Source: Hydrogenophaga sp. SL48 (GTDB lineage: Bacteria; Pseudomonadota; Gammaproteobacteria; Burkholderiales; Burkholderiaceae_C). From it: a DNA stretch of 64,000 bases. The stretch lies in the NCBI RefSeq assembly GCF_021729865.1, contig NZ_CP063400.1, forward strand, positions 620,001-684,000, in the 5' to 3' direction. A program made the position numbers and the translations under genes. Under the pieces are notes generated by a model that worked only from the letters and a program-made list of their open reading frames with translations, was not told the DNA's origin and ran no database searches. Shown piece by piece: positions 20,013 through 28,758 of the stretch (position 1 is its first letter; the number at the start of each line of letters is the position of its first letter).

Positions 20013-21362
20013 ATGAACACCCTTTCTGAATGGCTCGCCCACTGCGAGCGTCTGCACCCTCAAGGCATCAGCGGCATCGAACTCGGGTTAGACCGCGTGC
20101 AACGTGTCGCGCAGCGCATGCAGCTGAACCTGGCCTGCCCCGTGATCACGGTGGCCGGCACCAACGGCAAAGGCTCCACCTGCGCCATGCTGGAAGCGAT
20201 TTACGGTGAGGCGGGCTACCGCACCGGCGTGTACACCTCGCCGCACCTGGTGCGCTTCGAAGAGCGCTGCCGCGTCGCGGGCGAGGCGGTGGACGCGCAG
20301 GCCCTGGTGCCCGCCTTTGCCGAGGTCGAGGCCGCGCGGCTGGGGGTGGCGAGCGACGACGGTCTGGGCGAGGTGCAGCTCACTTACTTCGAATTCACCA
20401 CCCTGGCCATCCTGCGCACACTCGCGGCCAGCGGGATCGATGTGGCCATCCTGGAAGTGGGCCTGGGCGGGCGGCTGGATGCGGTGAACATCGTCGATTC
20501 CGATTGCGCCGTCATCACCTGCATCGCGCTGGACCACATGGCCCTGCTGGGGCCGGACCGCGAAGCGATTGGCTACGAGAAGGCCGGCGTCATGCGCACC
20601 GGCCGCCCGGTGGTGGTGAGCGACCCGGTGCCGCCGCAAAGCGTGCTCGACCGCGCGCTCGAAGTGGGTGCCAACCTGTGGCGCCTGGGCAGGGACTTTC
20701 ACTTCGCTGGGGACCAGCAGCAATGGGGCTGGGCCATGCACCCTTCGCACGGCGGGCGGCGCTACAGTGGGCTGGCCTACCCGGCGCTGCGGGGCGCCAA
20801 CCAGCTGGTCAACGCGTCGGGGGTGCTCGCGGCCATCGAGGCCCTGCGCCCGCGTCTGCCGGTGACCGCGCAGGCGGTGCGCAACGGGCTGGCCATGGTG
20901 GAGCTGCCCGGGCGCTTCCAGATCGTGCCCGGCACGCCCACCCTGGTGCTGGACGTGGCGCACAACCCGCACTCGGTGGCCGCGCTGGCGGAAAACCTCG
21001 ATGCCATGGGCTATTACCCCACCACCCATGCGGTGTTCGGTGCCATGGCCGACAAGGACCTGGGCGCCATGCTGGAGCGCATCGGTCCCCTGATCGACCG
21101 CTGGCACCTCACCGATCTGCCGCTCCCGCGCGCGAGCACGGCCGAGGCGCTGGCCGAGCAGCTGGACGCCCACGCAGCCACCGCGCCCGGCGGCAAGAGC
21201 CGGGTGGCCGGCCGCCATGCCACGCCCATGGAGGCGCTGCGCGCGGCGGTGTCGCTGGCGGACCCCGCTGATAGAATCGTGGTCTTTGGTTCCTTCTTCA
21301 CCGTGGGTGGTGTTTTGCAGAACGGGGTGCCCCGTCTGTCGGCCAAACACCTCGCTGCCTGA
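20013..21362 (+). CDS. folC: Bifunctional folylpolyglutamate/dihydrofolate synthase
   Basis: A 449-residue Mur-ligase-family enzyme that adds glutamate to dihydropteroate and to reduced folates. The ATP loop is TVAGTNGKGSTCAMLEAIY, with the folate loop YTSPHLVRFEERCR, EVGLGGRLDAVNIVD and the C-terminal LVLDVAHNPHSVAALAENL. It opens the folC-SPOR-cvpA-purF run, an order found in many proteobacteria. The start MNTLSEWLAHCERLHP is the conserved one. Confidence 0.95.
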   Translation: MNTLSEWLAHCERLHPQGISGIELGLDRVQRVAQRMQLNLACPVITVAGTNGKGSTCAMLEAIYGEAGYRTGVYTSPHLVRFEERCRVAGEAVDAQALVPAFAEVEAARLGVASDDGLGEVQLTYFEFTTLAILRTLAASGIDVAILEVGLGGRLDAVNIVDSDCAVITCIALDHMALLGPDREAIGYEKAGVMRTGRPVVVSDPVPPQSVLDRALEVGANLWRLGRDFHFAGDQQQWGWAMHPSHGGRRYSGLAYPALRGANQLVNASGVLAAIEALRPRLPVTAQAVRNGLAMVELPGRFQIVPGTPTLVLDVAHNPHSVAALAENLDAMGYYPTTHAVFGAMADKDLGAMLERIGPLIDRWHLTDLPLPRASTAEALAEQLDAHAATAPGGKSRVAGRHATPMEALRAAVSLADPADRIVVFGSFFTVGGVLQNGVPRLSAKHLAA

Positions 21363-21398
21363 CCGCTCCCGCAGCCCTTTGCCAGGGTCCGACCCCGA

Positions 21399-22097
21399 AT
21401 GCTCACATCCCGCTCCGGTACCCAGGGCCACCCGGCCCCTCAGCCGCCCCAAAGCATTGAGGCTGTGCGCCGCAGGGCGCGCCACCGCCTGATCGGGGCG
21501 GCGGTGCTGGTGCTGGTGGGCGTGCTCGGTTTCCCTTTGCTGTTCGACACGCAGCCTCGCCCGATCGCGGTGGACATTCCGATCGAAATCCCCTCGCGCA
21601 ACCCGGCGTCTTCCGCTTCGTCTGCCAAACCTGCCGCCTCAGCCGCCTCTGACAGCGCCAAGGCGTCCGTAGGTGGCGTGTCCACCGGCGACAGCCTCAG
21701 CGCGCGCGAGGAGGAGGTGGAGACCAGACCCACGCTCGTGGCCAAGGCAGACAAGGTGGAAACGGCCAAACCAGACGCGACGGATACCGCCGTCCCTGCT
21801 GCCAAACCTGCGCCGAAAGCCAGCGACAAGGTCGCGGGCGATGCCGACGACAAGCCCGCCACAGGCAATGAACGCATCGTGGTGCAGGTGGGGGCCTTTG
21901 CCGAAGCCGAGCGTGCTCGCGAGGCACGTCTCAAGCTGGAGCGCGCCGGGCTCAAGACTTACACCCACGTGGCCGAAACCTCTCAGGGCAAGCGCATCCG
22001 GGTGCGCATGGGGCCGTTTGCCACCCGCGCCGAGGCCGACAAGGCAGCGGCCCGCGCCAAGGCGCTGGGCCTGCCGGCGGCCTTGTTGTGGCTGTGA
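21399..22097 (+). CDS. SPOR-domain membrane protein (DedD-like)
   Basis: A 232-residue inner-membrane protein. A basic N-terminus (RRRARHRL) precedes one transmembrane helix (about 30-48, LIGAAVLVLVGVLGFPLLF). A long Ala/Ser/Lys/Asp-rich periplasmic linker follows, then a C-terminal SPOR domain (about 155-232) with IVVQVGAFAEAERAREARLKLE and RVRMGPFATRAEADKAAARA. SPOR domains bind glycan strands lacking stem peptides at the division septum. The place between folC and cvpA matches E. coli dedD, but sequence identity in the linker cannot be judged. Confidence 0.88.
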   Translation: MLTSRSGTQGHPAPQPPQSIEAVRRRARHRLIGAAVLVLVGVLGFPLLFDTQPRPIAVDIPIEIPSRNPASSASSAKPAASAASDSAKASVGGVSTGDSLSAREEEVETRPTLVAKADKVETAKPDATDTAVPAAKPAPKASDKVAGDADDKPATGNERIVVQVGAFAEAERAREARLKLERAGLKTYTHVAETSQGKRIRVRMGPFATRAEADKAAARAKALGLPAALLWL

Positions 22098-22128
22098 TGC
22101 CTGACCGCGTGACCCGGATCGGCTGGGC

Positions 22129-22614
22129 ATGAACGGGGTCGACGGCGTTCTGCTGGCGGTCCTGTTGCTGTCGGCCGTGGTGGGCCTGTGGCGTGGACTG
22201 GTCTACGAGGTGCTGTCGGTCGCTGCCTGGGTGGCTGCGTTTGTGGTGGCCCAGGCGTACGCGGGCGTGGTGGCCGGGCTGCTGCCCATGGGGGATGCAT
22301 CGCCCGCCCTGCGACTGGCGGCGGGGTTTGCGCTGGTCTTCATTGCCACGGTCTTTGCCGGAGGGCTGGCGGCTTGGGTGGTGAAGCGCATGGTGTCGGC
22401 CGTGGGCTTGCGACCGATCGATCGGGTACTGGGTGGCGCGTTTGGTCTCTTGCGGGGCGTGGTGATTTTGCTGGCCCTGGCGGTGGTGGTGGGCATGACG
22501 CCGCTGAAGTCCAACCAGCAGTGGGAGGCGTCGATGGTGGCGCAGGTGTTGGCCGACGGGCTGCACACACTCAAGCCGTTGCTGCCGCCGTCGGTGGCGG
22601 GATATCTGTCCTGA
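22129..22614 (+). CDS. cvpA: CvpA family inner-membrane protein
   Basis: A 161-residue protein with four predicted transmembrane segments (GVDGVLLAVLLLSAVVGLWRG, VLSVAAWVAAFVVAQAYAG, LRLAAGFALVFIATVFAGG, GVVILLALAVVVGMT). It is the CvpA (colicin V production) family, in its usual place directly before purF. The exact biochemical role is unsettled; in E. coli it affects envelope integrity. There is a 31-base gap after the SPOR gene and 33 bases before purF. Confidence 0.9.
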   Translation: MNGVDGVLLAVLLLSAVVGLWRGLVYEVLSVAAWVAAFVVAQAYAGVVAGLLPMGDASPALRLAAGFALVFIATVFAGGLAAWVVKRMVSAVGLRPIDRVLGGAFGLLRGVVILLALAVVVGMTPLKSNQQWEASMVAQVLADGLHTLKPLLPPSVAGYLS

Positions 22615-22647
22615 AATTTTTGTCAATGTTTCGCTGAGGATCCAATC

Positions 22648-24150
22648 ATGTGTGGAATTGTGGGCGTGGTGAGCCAGACGCCGGTCAACCAGTTGATCTA
22701 TGACGCGCTGCTGCTGTTGCAGCACCGCGGCCAGGATGCGGCCGGTATCGTGACCGAGCAAGGTCGCAAGTTCTTCATGCACAAGGCCAAGGGCATGGTG
22801 CGGGACGTGTTTCGCACCCGCAACATGCGAGCCCTGCCGGGGAACAGCGGCCTCGGGCAGGTGCGTTACCCGACCGCCGGCAACGCCTTCAGCGAGGAAG
22901 AGGCGCAGCCGTTCTACGTGAACGCCCCGTTCGGCCTGGTTCTGGTGCACAACGGCAACCTGACCAACGCCCAGGCGCTGAAGCAGGAGCTGTTTCAGAC
23001 GGACCACCGCCACATCAACACCGACAGCGACTCCGAGGTCTTGCTCAACGTGCTGGCGCACGAGCTGGAGAAGGTGTCGCGCGGCATCAAGCTCAAGCCC
23101 GCCGACGTGTTTGCCGCCGTGCGCGGCGTGCACCAGCGGGTGCGCGGCTCTTACGCCGTGGTGGCTCTGATCGCAGGGCACGGGTTGCTCGCGTTCCGTG
23201 ATCCCTATGGCATCCGCCCGCTGTGCGTCGGCCGCCATGGCGACAGTGTGATGGTGGCCAGCGAGTCGGTGACGCTCGAGGGCAACGGCTTCGAGCTGGA
23301 CCGCGACATCCAGCCCGGCGAGGCGCTGTTTGTGGACCTGGCCGGCAACATGCAGTTCCAGCAGTGCGCTGAGAAGACCAGCCACAACCCCTGCATCTTC
23401 GAGTTTGTCTACCTGGCGCGGCCCGACTCGGTGCTCGATGGCATCTCGGTGTACCAGGCGCGCCTGAACCTGGGCAAGACGCTGGCCAAGCGGCTGGTGT
23501 CCACCGTGCCGCCGAACGAGATCGACGTGGTGATCCCAATCCCCGAGTCGTCGCGCCCCAGCGCCATGGAGCTGGCCCAGTTGCTGGGCTTGCCGTACCG
23601 CGAGGGCTTCGTGAAGAACCGCTACGTTGGCCGCACCTTCATCATGCCGGGGCAGGGGGTGCGCAAGAAGTCGGTGCGCCAGAAGCTCAACGTGATCGCC
23701 AGCGAGTTCAAGGGCCGCAACGTGCTGCTGGTGGACGACTCCATCGTGCGTGGCACCACCAGCCGCGAGATCGTGCAGATGGCGCGCGACGCCGGTGCCC
23801 GCAAGGTGTACCTGGCCAGCGCTGCGCCGCCGGTGCGTTTTCCCAACGTCTACGGCATCGACATGCCCACGCCCGACGAGCTCGTGGCGCACGACCGCAC
23901 GGTCGAGCAGGTGCGCGAGAGCATCGGTTGTGATGCCCTGATCTACCAGGACGTGGACGCGATGAAGCAGGCCATCGGCTCGCTCAATCCGTCGCTGGCC
24001 GGTTTTGACGCTTCGTGTTTCGACGGCGTGTACGTCACTGGCGACATCACGCTGGAAACCATTGCGCGCATGAACGCCGGACGTGGCTCGGCCGAAGAGG
24101 GCGAGGAAGACAGCTCCCGCCTGGCCTTGCCCAATGCGCAGACCGCCTGA
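22648..24150 (+). CDS. purF: Amidophosphoribosyltransferase
   Basis: A 500-residue class II glutamine amidotransferase that makes phosphoribosylamine, the first step of purine synthesis. The nucleophile is Cys2 (MCGIVGVVS), exposed after removal of Met1. Glutaminase blocks GLGQVRYPTAGN and NGNLTNAQALKQEL come first. The type I phosphoribosyltransferase domain contains the PRPP loop VLLVDDSIVRGTTSREI and SAAPPVRFPNVYGID. Length fits the E. coli type, which lacks an iron-sulfur cluster and propeptide. Confidence 0.97.
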   Translation: MCGIVGVVSQTPVNQLIYDALLLLQHRGQDAAGIVTEQGRKFFMHKAKGMVRDVFRTRNMRALPGNSGLGQVRYPTAGNAFSEEEAQPFYVNAPFGLVLVHNGNLTNAQALKQELFQTDHRHINTDSDSEVLLNVLAHELEKVSRGIKLKPADVFAAVRGVHQRVRGSYAVVALIAGHGLLAFRDPYGIRPLCVGRHGDSVMVASESVTLEGNGFELDRDIQPGEALFVDLAGNMQFQQCAEKTSHNPCIFEFVYLARPDSVLDGISVYQARLNLGKTLAKRLVSTVPPNEIDVVIPIPESSRPSAMELAQLLGLPYREGFVKNRYVGRTFIMPGQGVRKKSVRQKLNVIASEFKGRNVLLVDDSIVRGTTSREIVQMARDAGARKVYLASAAPPVRFPNVYGIDMPTPDELVAHDRTVEQVRESIGCDALIYQDVDAMKQAIGSLNPSLAGFDASCFDGVYVTGDITLETIARMNAGRGSAEEGEEDSSRLALPNAQTA

Positions 24151-24164
24151 TCGAGGAGTGCGCG

Positions 24165-25382
24165 ATGAGCCATGACAACGTCTCCCCCGGGACCCGCCTG
24201 CATCGCGAAACGCTGGCGGTGCGCCAGGCCGTCGAGCGCAGCCAATACGGCGAAAACTCGGAGGCCCTGTACCTGAGCACCGGTTTCGTGCAGCCTTCGG
24301 CCGAGGCCTCGGCGCGCCGCTTTGCCGGCGACGAAGACGGCTACACCTACGGCCGTTCCGGCAACCCCACGGTCACCAGCTTCGAGCAGCGCCTGGCGGC
24401 GATGGAAGGCGCCGAGGCCTGCATGGCCACCGCCTCGGGCATGGCGGCCGTGATGCTGATGTGCTTCAGCCTGCTGAAGTCGGGCGACCACGTGATCATT
24501 TCTCAGTCGATGTTTGGCTCGACCCTGAAACTCATCGGATCCGAATTCGGGCGCTTCGGAGTTGAGACCTCCGTGGTGCCGCAGACCGATCTGGCGGCGT
24601 GGCAAGCGGCCATGCGGCCCACCACCCGGCTGCTGTTCGCCGAAACGCCGACCAACCCGCTGGGCGAGGTGTGCGACATCCGGGCCCTGGCCGAGCTCGC
24701 CCACCAGGCCGGCGCGCTGCTGGCGGTGGACAACTGTTTTGCCACGCCCGCGCTGCAACGCCCCATCGAACTGGGGGCCGACATCGTCATGCACTCCGGC
24801 ACCAAGTACCTCGACGGACAGGGGCGCGTGATGGCCGGCGCCCTGTGCGGCACCGAAGCCATGGTGCGTGAGAAGTTCCTGCCGGTGCAGAAAAACTCGG
24901 GCATGGTGCTTTCGCCCTTCAACGCCTGGGTGGTGCTCAAGGGCCTGGAAACGCTGGACCTGCGCATGAAGGCGCAAAGCGCGCAGACGCTGAAGCTGGC
25001 GCAGTGGCTGGAATCGCACCGCGCCGTGGGACGCGTGTATTACCCCGGTCTGCCCAGCCATCCTCAGCACGAACTCGCCATGCGGCAGATGGGCGGCATC
25101 GGTGGGGCGGTGGTGTCCTTCGACGTGCGCGCCGACAACGCGGAACAGGCACGCCAGCGCGCTTTTCATGTGCTTGACCAGCTCCAGGTGCTGTCCCTGT
25201 GCACGAACCTGGGCGACACCAAGACCTTGTGCACCCATCCAGCGAGCACCTCGCACGGCAAGCTCTCCGAAGCGCAGCGCCAAGCGGCCGGCATCGGGCA
25301 GGGCCTGATCCGCGTGGCGGTGGGGCTCGAACACCTGGACGACATCTGCAAGGACCTCGACCGCGGTCTGTCCAGCCTCTGA
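24165..25382 (+). CDS. metZ: O-succinylhomoserine sulfhydrylase
   Basis: A 405-residue PLP enzyme of the Cys/Met-metabolism family that forms homocysteine from O-succinylhomoserine and sulfide. [45 protein letters not shown] and the PLP-lysine segment [16 protein letters not shown] mark the MetZ branch. The start ATG at 24165 has GAGGAG upstream. Fourteen bases after purF and on the same strand, an order common in Burkholderiales; it is probably co-transcribed. Confidence 0.9.
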   Translation: MSHDNVSPGTRLHRETLAVRQAVERSQYGENSEALYLSTGFVQPSAEASARRFAGDEDGYTYGRSGNPTVTSFEQRLAAMEGAEACMATASGMAAVMLMCFSLLKSGDHVIISQSMFGSTLKLIGSEFGRFGVETSVVPQTDLAAWQAAMRPTTRLLFAETPTNPLGEVCDIRALAELAHQAGALLAVDNCFATPALQRPIELGADIVMHSGTKYLDGQGRVMAGALCGTEAMVREKFLPVQKNSGMVLSPFNAWVVLKGLETLDLRMKAQSAQTLKLAQWLESHRAVGRVYYPGLPSHPQHELAMRQMGGIGGAVVSFDVRADNAEQARQRAFHVLDQLQVLSLCTNLGDTKTLCTHPASTSHGKLSEAQRQAAGIGQGLIRVAVGLEHLDDICKDLDRGLSSL

Positions 25383-25399
25383 CTTTTCTGAACCCTTCC

Positions 25400-26782
25400 A
25401 TGACCGTCCGCACCCGCTTCGCTCCATCGCCCACCGGCTTTATCCACCTGGGCAACATCCGCTCGGCGCTGTATCCCTGGGCTTTCGCCCGCGCCACCGG
25501 CGGCACCTTCATCCTGCGCATCGAAGACACCGACCTGGAGCGCTCGTCGCAGGCGGCGGTGGATGTGATCATCGAAGGCATGAAGTGGCTGGGCCTGGAT
25601 CACGATGAAGGCCCGTTCTACCAGATGCAGCGCATGGACCGATACAAGGCGGTGCTGGCCGAGATGGTCGCCGGGGGCCATGTGTACCCGTGCTACATGA
25701 GCATGGCCGAACTCGACGCGCTGCGCGAGCGCCAGATGGCCAACAAGGAAAAGCCGCGTTACGACGGCACCTGGCGTCCTGAACCCGGCAAGGTGCTGCC
25801 GCCCGTGCCCGAAGGCGTCAAGCCCGTTCTGCGTTTCAAGAATCCGCAGGGCGGTGTCGTGGCCTGGGACGACAAGGTCAAGGGCCTGATCGAGATCCGC
25901 AACGACGAACTCGATGACCTCGTGATCGCGCGCCCCGACGGCACACCCACCTACAACTTCTGCGTCGTGGTGGACGACATCGACATGGCCATCACGCACG
26001 TGATCCGCGGCGATGACCACGTGAACAACACGCCGCGCCAGATCAATATCTTCCGTGCCCTCGGCAAAGAGCCGCCGGTCTATGCCCACCTGCCTACCGT
26101 GCTCAACGAGCAGGGCGAGAAGATGAGCAAACGCAACGGCGCCAAGCCCGTCACGCAGTACCGCGACGAAGGCTACCTGCCCGATGCGATGGTGAACTAC
26201 CTCGCGCGCCTGGGCTGGAGCCATGGCGATGACGAGATATTCAGCCGTGCGCAGTTCCTGGAGTGGTTCAACCTCGACCACCTGGGCCGCAGCGCCGCGC
26301 AGTTTGACGAAGCCAAGCTGCGCTGGGTCAACGCCCAGCACCTGAAGGCCATGGACGACGCCGCGCTCGCCCCCCTCGTGGCGGAGCAGCTGCAAAAGCG
26401 AGGCATCACCGCCGATGAGCGCTTGCCGCGCATCTGCGGTCTGTTCAAGGACCGCTGCGACACGACGGTGGCGCTGGCCGGTTGGGCCGCGGCGTTTTAC
26501 GCTGATGTGACCCCTGGTGCCGAAGAGCTCGCACAACATGTCACGGACGCGATCAAGCCTGCGCTGGCGACCCTGGCGCAGAAGCTGGCCGCGTGTGCCT
26601 GGGACAAGCCCGGCATTTCGGGTGCCATCAAGGAAACCATTGCCGCCCATGGCATCAAGATGCCGCAACTGGCCATGCCGGTGCGTGTGCTGGTGATGGG
26701 AACGGCCCAGACGCCGTCGCTCGATGCGGTGCTCGAACTGCAAAATCAACAAACAGTTTTGGCGAGACTTCAAAACGCCTGA
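25400..26782 (+). CDS. gltX: Glutamyl-tRNA synthetase
   Basis: A 460-residue class I aminoacyl-tRNA synthetase that charges tRNA-Glu. It starts [21 protein letters not shown], which has the HIGH-like signature, and the KMSKS-like loop is [19 protein letters not shown]. The C-terminal anticodon-binding domain is all-helical. It is followed by three tRNA genes, including tRNA-Glu, its own substrate, 211 bases after the stop. Confidence 0.97.
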   Translation: MTVRTRFAPSPTGFIHLGNIRSALYPWAFARATGGTFILRIEDTDLERSSQAAVDVIIEGMKWLGLDHDEGPFYQMQRMDRYKAVLAEMVAGGHVYPCYMSMAELDALRERQMANKEKPRYDGTWRPEPGKVLPPVPEGVKPVLRFKNPQGGVVAWDDKVKGLIEIRNDELDDLVIARPDGTPTYNFCVVVDDIDMAITHVIRGDDHVNNTPRQINIFRALGKEPPVYAHLPTVLNEQGEKMSKRNGAKPVTQYRDEGYLPDAMVNYLARLGWSHGDDEIFSRAQFLEWFNLDHLGRSAAQFDEAKLRWVNAQHLKAMDDAALAPLVAEQLQKRGITADERLPRICGLFKDRCDTTVALAGWAAAFYADVTPGAEELAQHVTDAIKPALATLAQKLAACAWDKPGISGAIKETIAAHGIKMPQLAMPVRVLVMGTAQTPSLDAVLELQNQQTVLARLQNA

Positions 26783-26797
26783 AAAATGTCCTATAAT
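26769..26797 (+). promoter_or_regulatory. Sigma-70-type promoter for tRNA-Ala
   Basis: TTCAAA (26769-26774), a 17-base spacer and a perfect TATAAT (26792-26797) precede tRNA-Ala by about 60 bases. The -35 overlaps the end of gltX. A GC-containing stretch (GAGGCTTGC) follows the -10, reminiscent of the discriminators of stringently controlled stable-RNA promoters. Confidence 0.7.
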
Positions 26798-26857
26798 TTG
26801 AGGCTTGCTGATTCGCACCAAGCAGTGACATGCAAAGCGTGAATCGACAAACCCTGT

Positions 26858-26933
<76 letters not shown>

Positions 26934-26959
26934 AATTGAAGAATTGGGCATTGTGGTTT

Positions 26960-26968
26960 TGCTATAAT
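26960..26968 (+). promoter_or_regulatory. Extended -10 promoter for tRNA-Glu
   Basis: TGCTATAAT is a full extended -10 element (TGN plus the TATAAT consensus). It stands 24 bases before tRNA-Glu, in the spacer after tRNA-Ala. No good -35 hexamer sits at the usual distance, which is normal for extended -10 promoters. tRNA-Glu and tRNA-Asp may therefore have their own start site in addition to read-through from tRNA-Ala. Confidence 0.65.
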
Positions 26969-26992
26969 GCACAGTTCGGTTCCAAAGGCTAC

Positions 26993-27068
26993 GACCCTAT
27001 CGTCTAGAGGCCTAGGACATCACCCTTTCACGGTGAGTACCGGGGTTCGAATCCCCGTAGGGTCGCCA
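26993..27068 (+). tRNA. tRNA-Glu (anticodon TTC)
   Basis: A 76-base tRNA: acceptor GACCCTA pairs with TAGGGTC, discriminator G and encoded CCA. The D-arm is CGTCTAGAGGCCTAGGACA, typical of tRNA-Glu; the anticodon loop in CACCCTTTCACGGTG gives TTC; the T-arm is CGGGGTTCGAATCCCCG. Its cognate synthetase gene gltX lies just upstream. Confidence 0.96.
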
Positions 27069-27124
27069 AGTTTGTGGCACTTGGCCTGAAGCTTCAGAGC
27101 ATCAGGCAAAAGCTGCACCACTGC

Positions 27125-27201
27125 GGAGTGGTAGTTCAGTTGGTTAGAATACCGGCCTGTCACGCCGGGGGTCGCGGGTTCGAGCCCCGTCCACTCCGCC
27201 A
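27125..27201 (+). tRNA. tRNA-Asp (anticodon GTC)
   Basis: A 77-base tRNA: acceptor GGAGTGG pairs with CCACTCC, discriminator G and encoded CCA. The anticodon arm CGGCCTGTCACGCCG carries GTC; the T-arm is GCGGGTTCGAGCCCCGT. It is the last tRNA in the cluster, and a terminator follows after 11 bases. Confidence 0.96.
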
Positions 27202-27212
27202 CAAAATGAAAC

Positions 27213-27246
27213 ACCGCCCCGGTCGCAAGGCTTGGGCGGTTTTTTC
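27213..27246 (+). terminator. Rho-independent terminator of the tRNA cluster
   Basis: The stem ACCGCCC/GGGCGGT (27213-27219 with 27234-27240) is followed by a run of seven T. It lies 11 bases after tRNA-Asp and ends the rightward transcript before the convergent exporter gene. Confidence 0.88.
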
Positions 27247-27325
27247 ATGTCTGCGTCGCGTGCGACGCCCGCTGGATGCGCGAACGCTGTGTCGCAAGCG
27301 ACAGACAAGACGGACAGCCGCCGGT

Positions 27326-28231
27326 TCAGGTTGTGCGTTCCAGTCTGGCCCAACGCACCAGTCCGGTGGACAGCGCGGTCCCGCACATGATCACCAGTCC
27401 ACAGAACACCATCCAGGGTGTGATGGTTTCGTTCAGGAACAGGGCTCCGTACATCAGCGCAAAGACGGGCACCAGAAAGGTGACGGTGAGGGCCTTGCTT
27501 GGACCGGCTTTTTCGATGATGCGGAAGAACAGGATGTAGGCCAGCGCGGTGCACAAGAGGGCGACGGCCGCCATGGCACCCCAGGCGCCGGTGCTGACCG
27601 CGTGATCGGGCCAGAGCCACAGCGTGGGCAGGGCCAGTCCGAGCGTGGCGCCCATCTGGCTGCCCGCCGCGGTGGCGAGCGGGTGTGCGCCGGTGAGGTG
27701 GCGTTTGGTGAAACTGGCGGCGATGCCGTAGCACATCGTCGCGAGCAGGCAGGCACCCATGGCCAGCAGCGTCATGCCCGTTGACGAGGCGCCGGGCATC
27801 GGGCTGAACCCCGACTTGCCGATCACCAGCAGCGTCACCCCGATGAATCCGATCGCGAGACCCAGCATGCGGGAGCCGCCCGGGCGGTCATGGAGCCAAA
27901 CCCAGGCGACCAATGCCCCAGTCAGCGGCACCGTGGCGTTGAGGATCGAGGTGAGGCCTGTCGTGATGTGCGCCACCGCGAACGCGAACAACACAAACGG
28001 GATGCCGGAATTGAGCAGGCCGACGAACAGGATCGGTCGCGCGCGCTGCTTGAAATCAGCCCACACCCCTTTGACCAGGAACACCGGCATGAGGAACAGG
28101 GCGGCCAGCGCGACGCGCACGCCTGCAGTGGGGAGTGCACCGAGCTCGGCGACGCCCAGGCGCATGAACAGGAAGGACGCACCCCAGAGGGCAGCCAGCA
28201 ACAGGAATTCGGCGATCAGCGAAGGAGGCAT
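27326..28231 (-). CDS. DMT-family (EamA) transporter
   Basis: A 301-residue inner-membrane protein with ten predicted hydrophobic helices in two five-helix EamA halves (LIAEFLLLAALWGASFLF at the start; VTFLVPVFALMYGALFL near the end). Such carriers export metabolites or amino acids; the substrate cannot be assigned. It is followed upstream on the same strand by ogt, eight bases from the start, which suggests co-transcription with the alkylation-repair genes. Confidence 0.88.
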   Translation of the reverse strand: MPPSLIAEFLLLAALWGASFLFMRLGVAELGALPTAGVRVALAALFLMPVFLVKGVWADFKQRARPILFVGLLNSGIPFVLFAFAVAHITTGLTSILNATVPLTGALVAWVWLHDRPGGSRMLGLAIGFIGVTLLVIGKSGFSPMPGASSTGMTLLAMGACLLATMCYGIAASFTKRHLTGAHPLATAAGSQMGATLGLALPTLWLWPDHAVSTGAWGAMAAVALLCTALAYILFFRIIEKAGPSKALTVTFLVPVFALMYGALFLNETITPWMVFCGLVIMCGTALSTGLVRWARLERTT

Positions 28232-28239
28232 GGGGTGAC

Positions 28240-28758
28240 TCAGAATGGCTGTGGGATGACACCTTCGAGCCGCAACAACGCCGCCTTGCGGTCAAGCCCA
28301 CCAGCATAGCCGGTCAACGCGCCGCTCGCACCGACCACGCGGTGGCAAGGGACGATGACGCTCAAGGGGTTGCGTCCGATGGCCGTGCCGACGGCGCGGA
28401 CGGCGGCGGGGCGGTCCATGCGGCGCGCCAGTTCGCCATAACTCAGCGTGTGACCCGAAGAAATGCCCAGCAAGGCGTTCCACACCGACTGCTGGAAGGG
28501 TGTACCACCCGTGAGATCCAGTGGCAGGTCGAATGCTTGACGCTCTGACCGGAAGTACATGGACAGTTGCTCGATGGCAGCGAGCAACAGTGGGTGCTCG
28601 GGCACGAGCGGCCAGCTGGCCATGTGATCGTCTGGGGGCAGGTGGCGCTGCCCCGTGACGAACCAGGCGCCGGTGAGGCCAGCGGCGCTGGCCGCCAGTC
28701 GCATGTCGCCCAGCGGCGTGGGCAGGGTGGTCTGGACCCATTGTGTGTGGTTTTTCAT
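28240..28758 (-). CDS. ogt: Methylated-DNA-[protein]-cysteine S-methyltransferase
   Basis: A 172-residue suicide repair protein that moves the methyl group from O6-methylguanine (or O4-methylthymine) to its own cysteine. The active site is IVPCHRVVGASGALTGYAGG; the helix-turn-helix block is TPFQQSVWNALLGISSGHTLSYGELARRM. Length fits Ogt. The ATG overlaps the stop of the Ada-AlkA gene by four bases, so the two are translationally coupled. Confidence 0.95.
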   Translation of the reverse strand: MKNHTQWVQTTLPTPLGDMRLAASAAGLTGAWFVTGQRHLPPDDHMASWPLVPEHPLLLAAIEQLSMYFRSERQAFDLPLDLTGGTPFQQSVWNALLGISSGHTLSYGELARRMDRPAAVRAVGTAIGRNPLSVIVPCHRVVGASGALTGYAGGLDRKAALLRLEGVIPQPF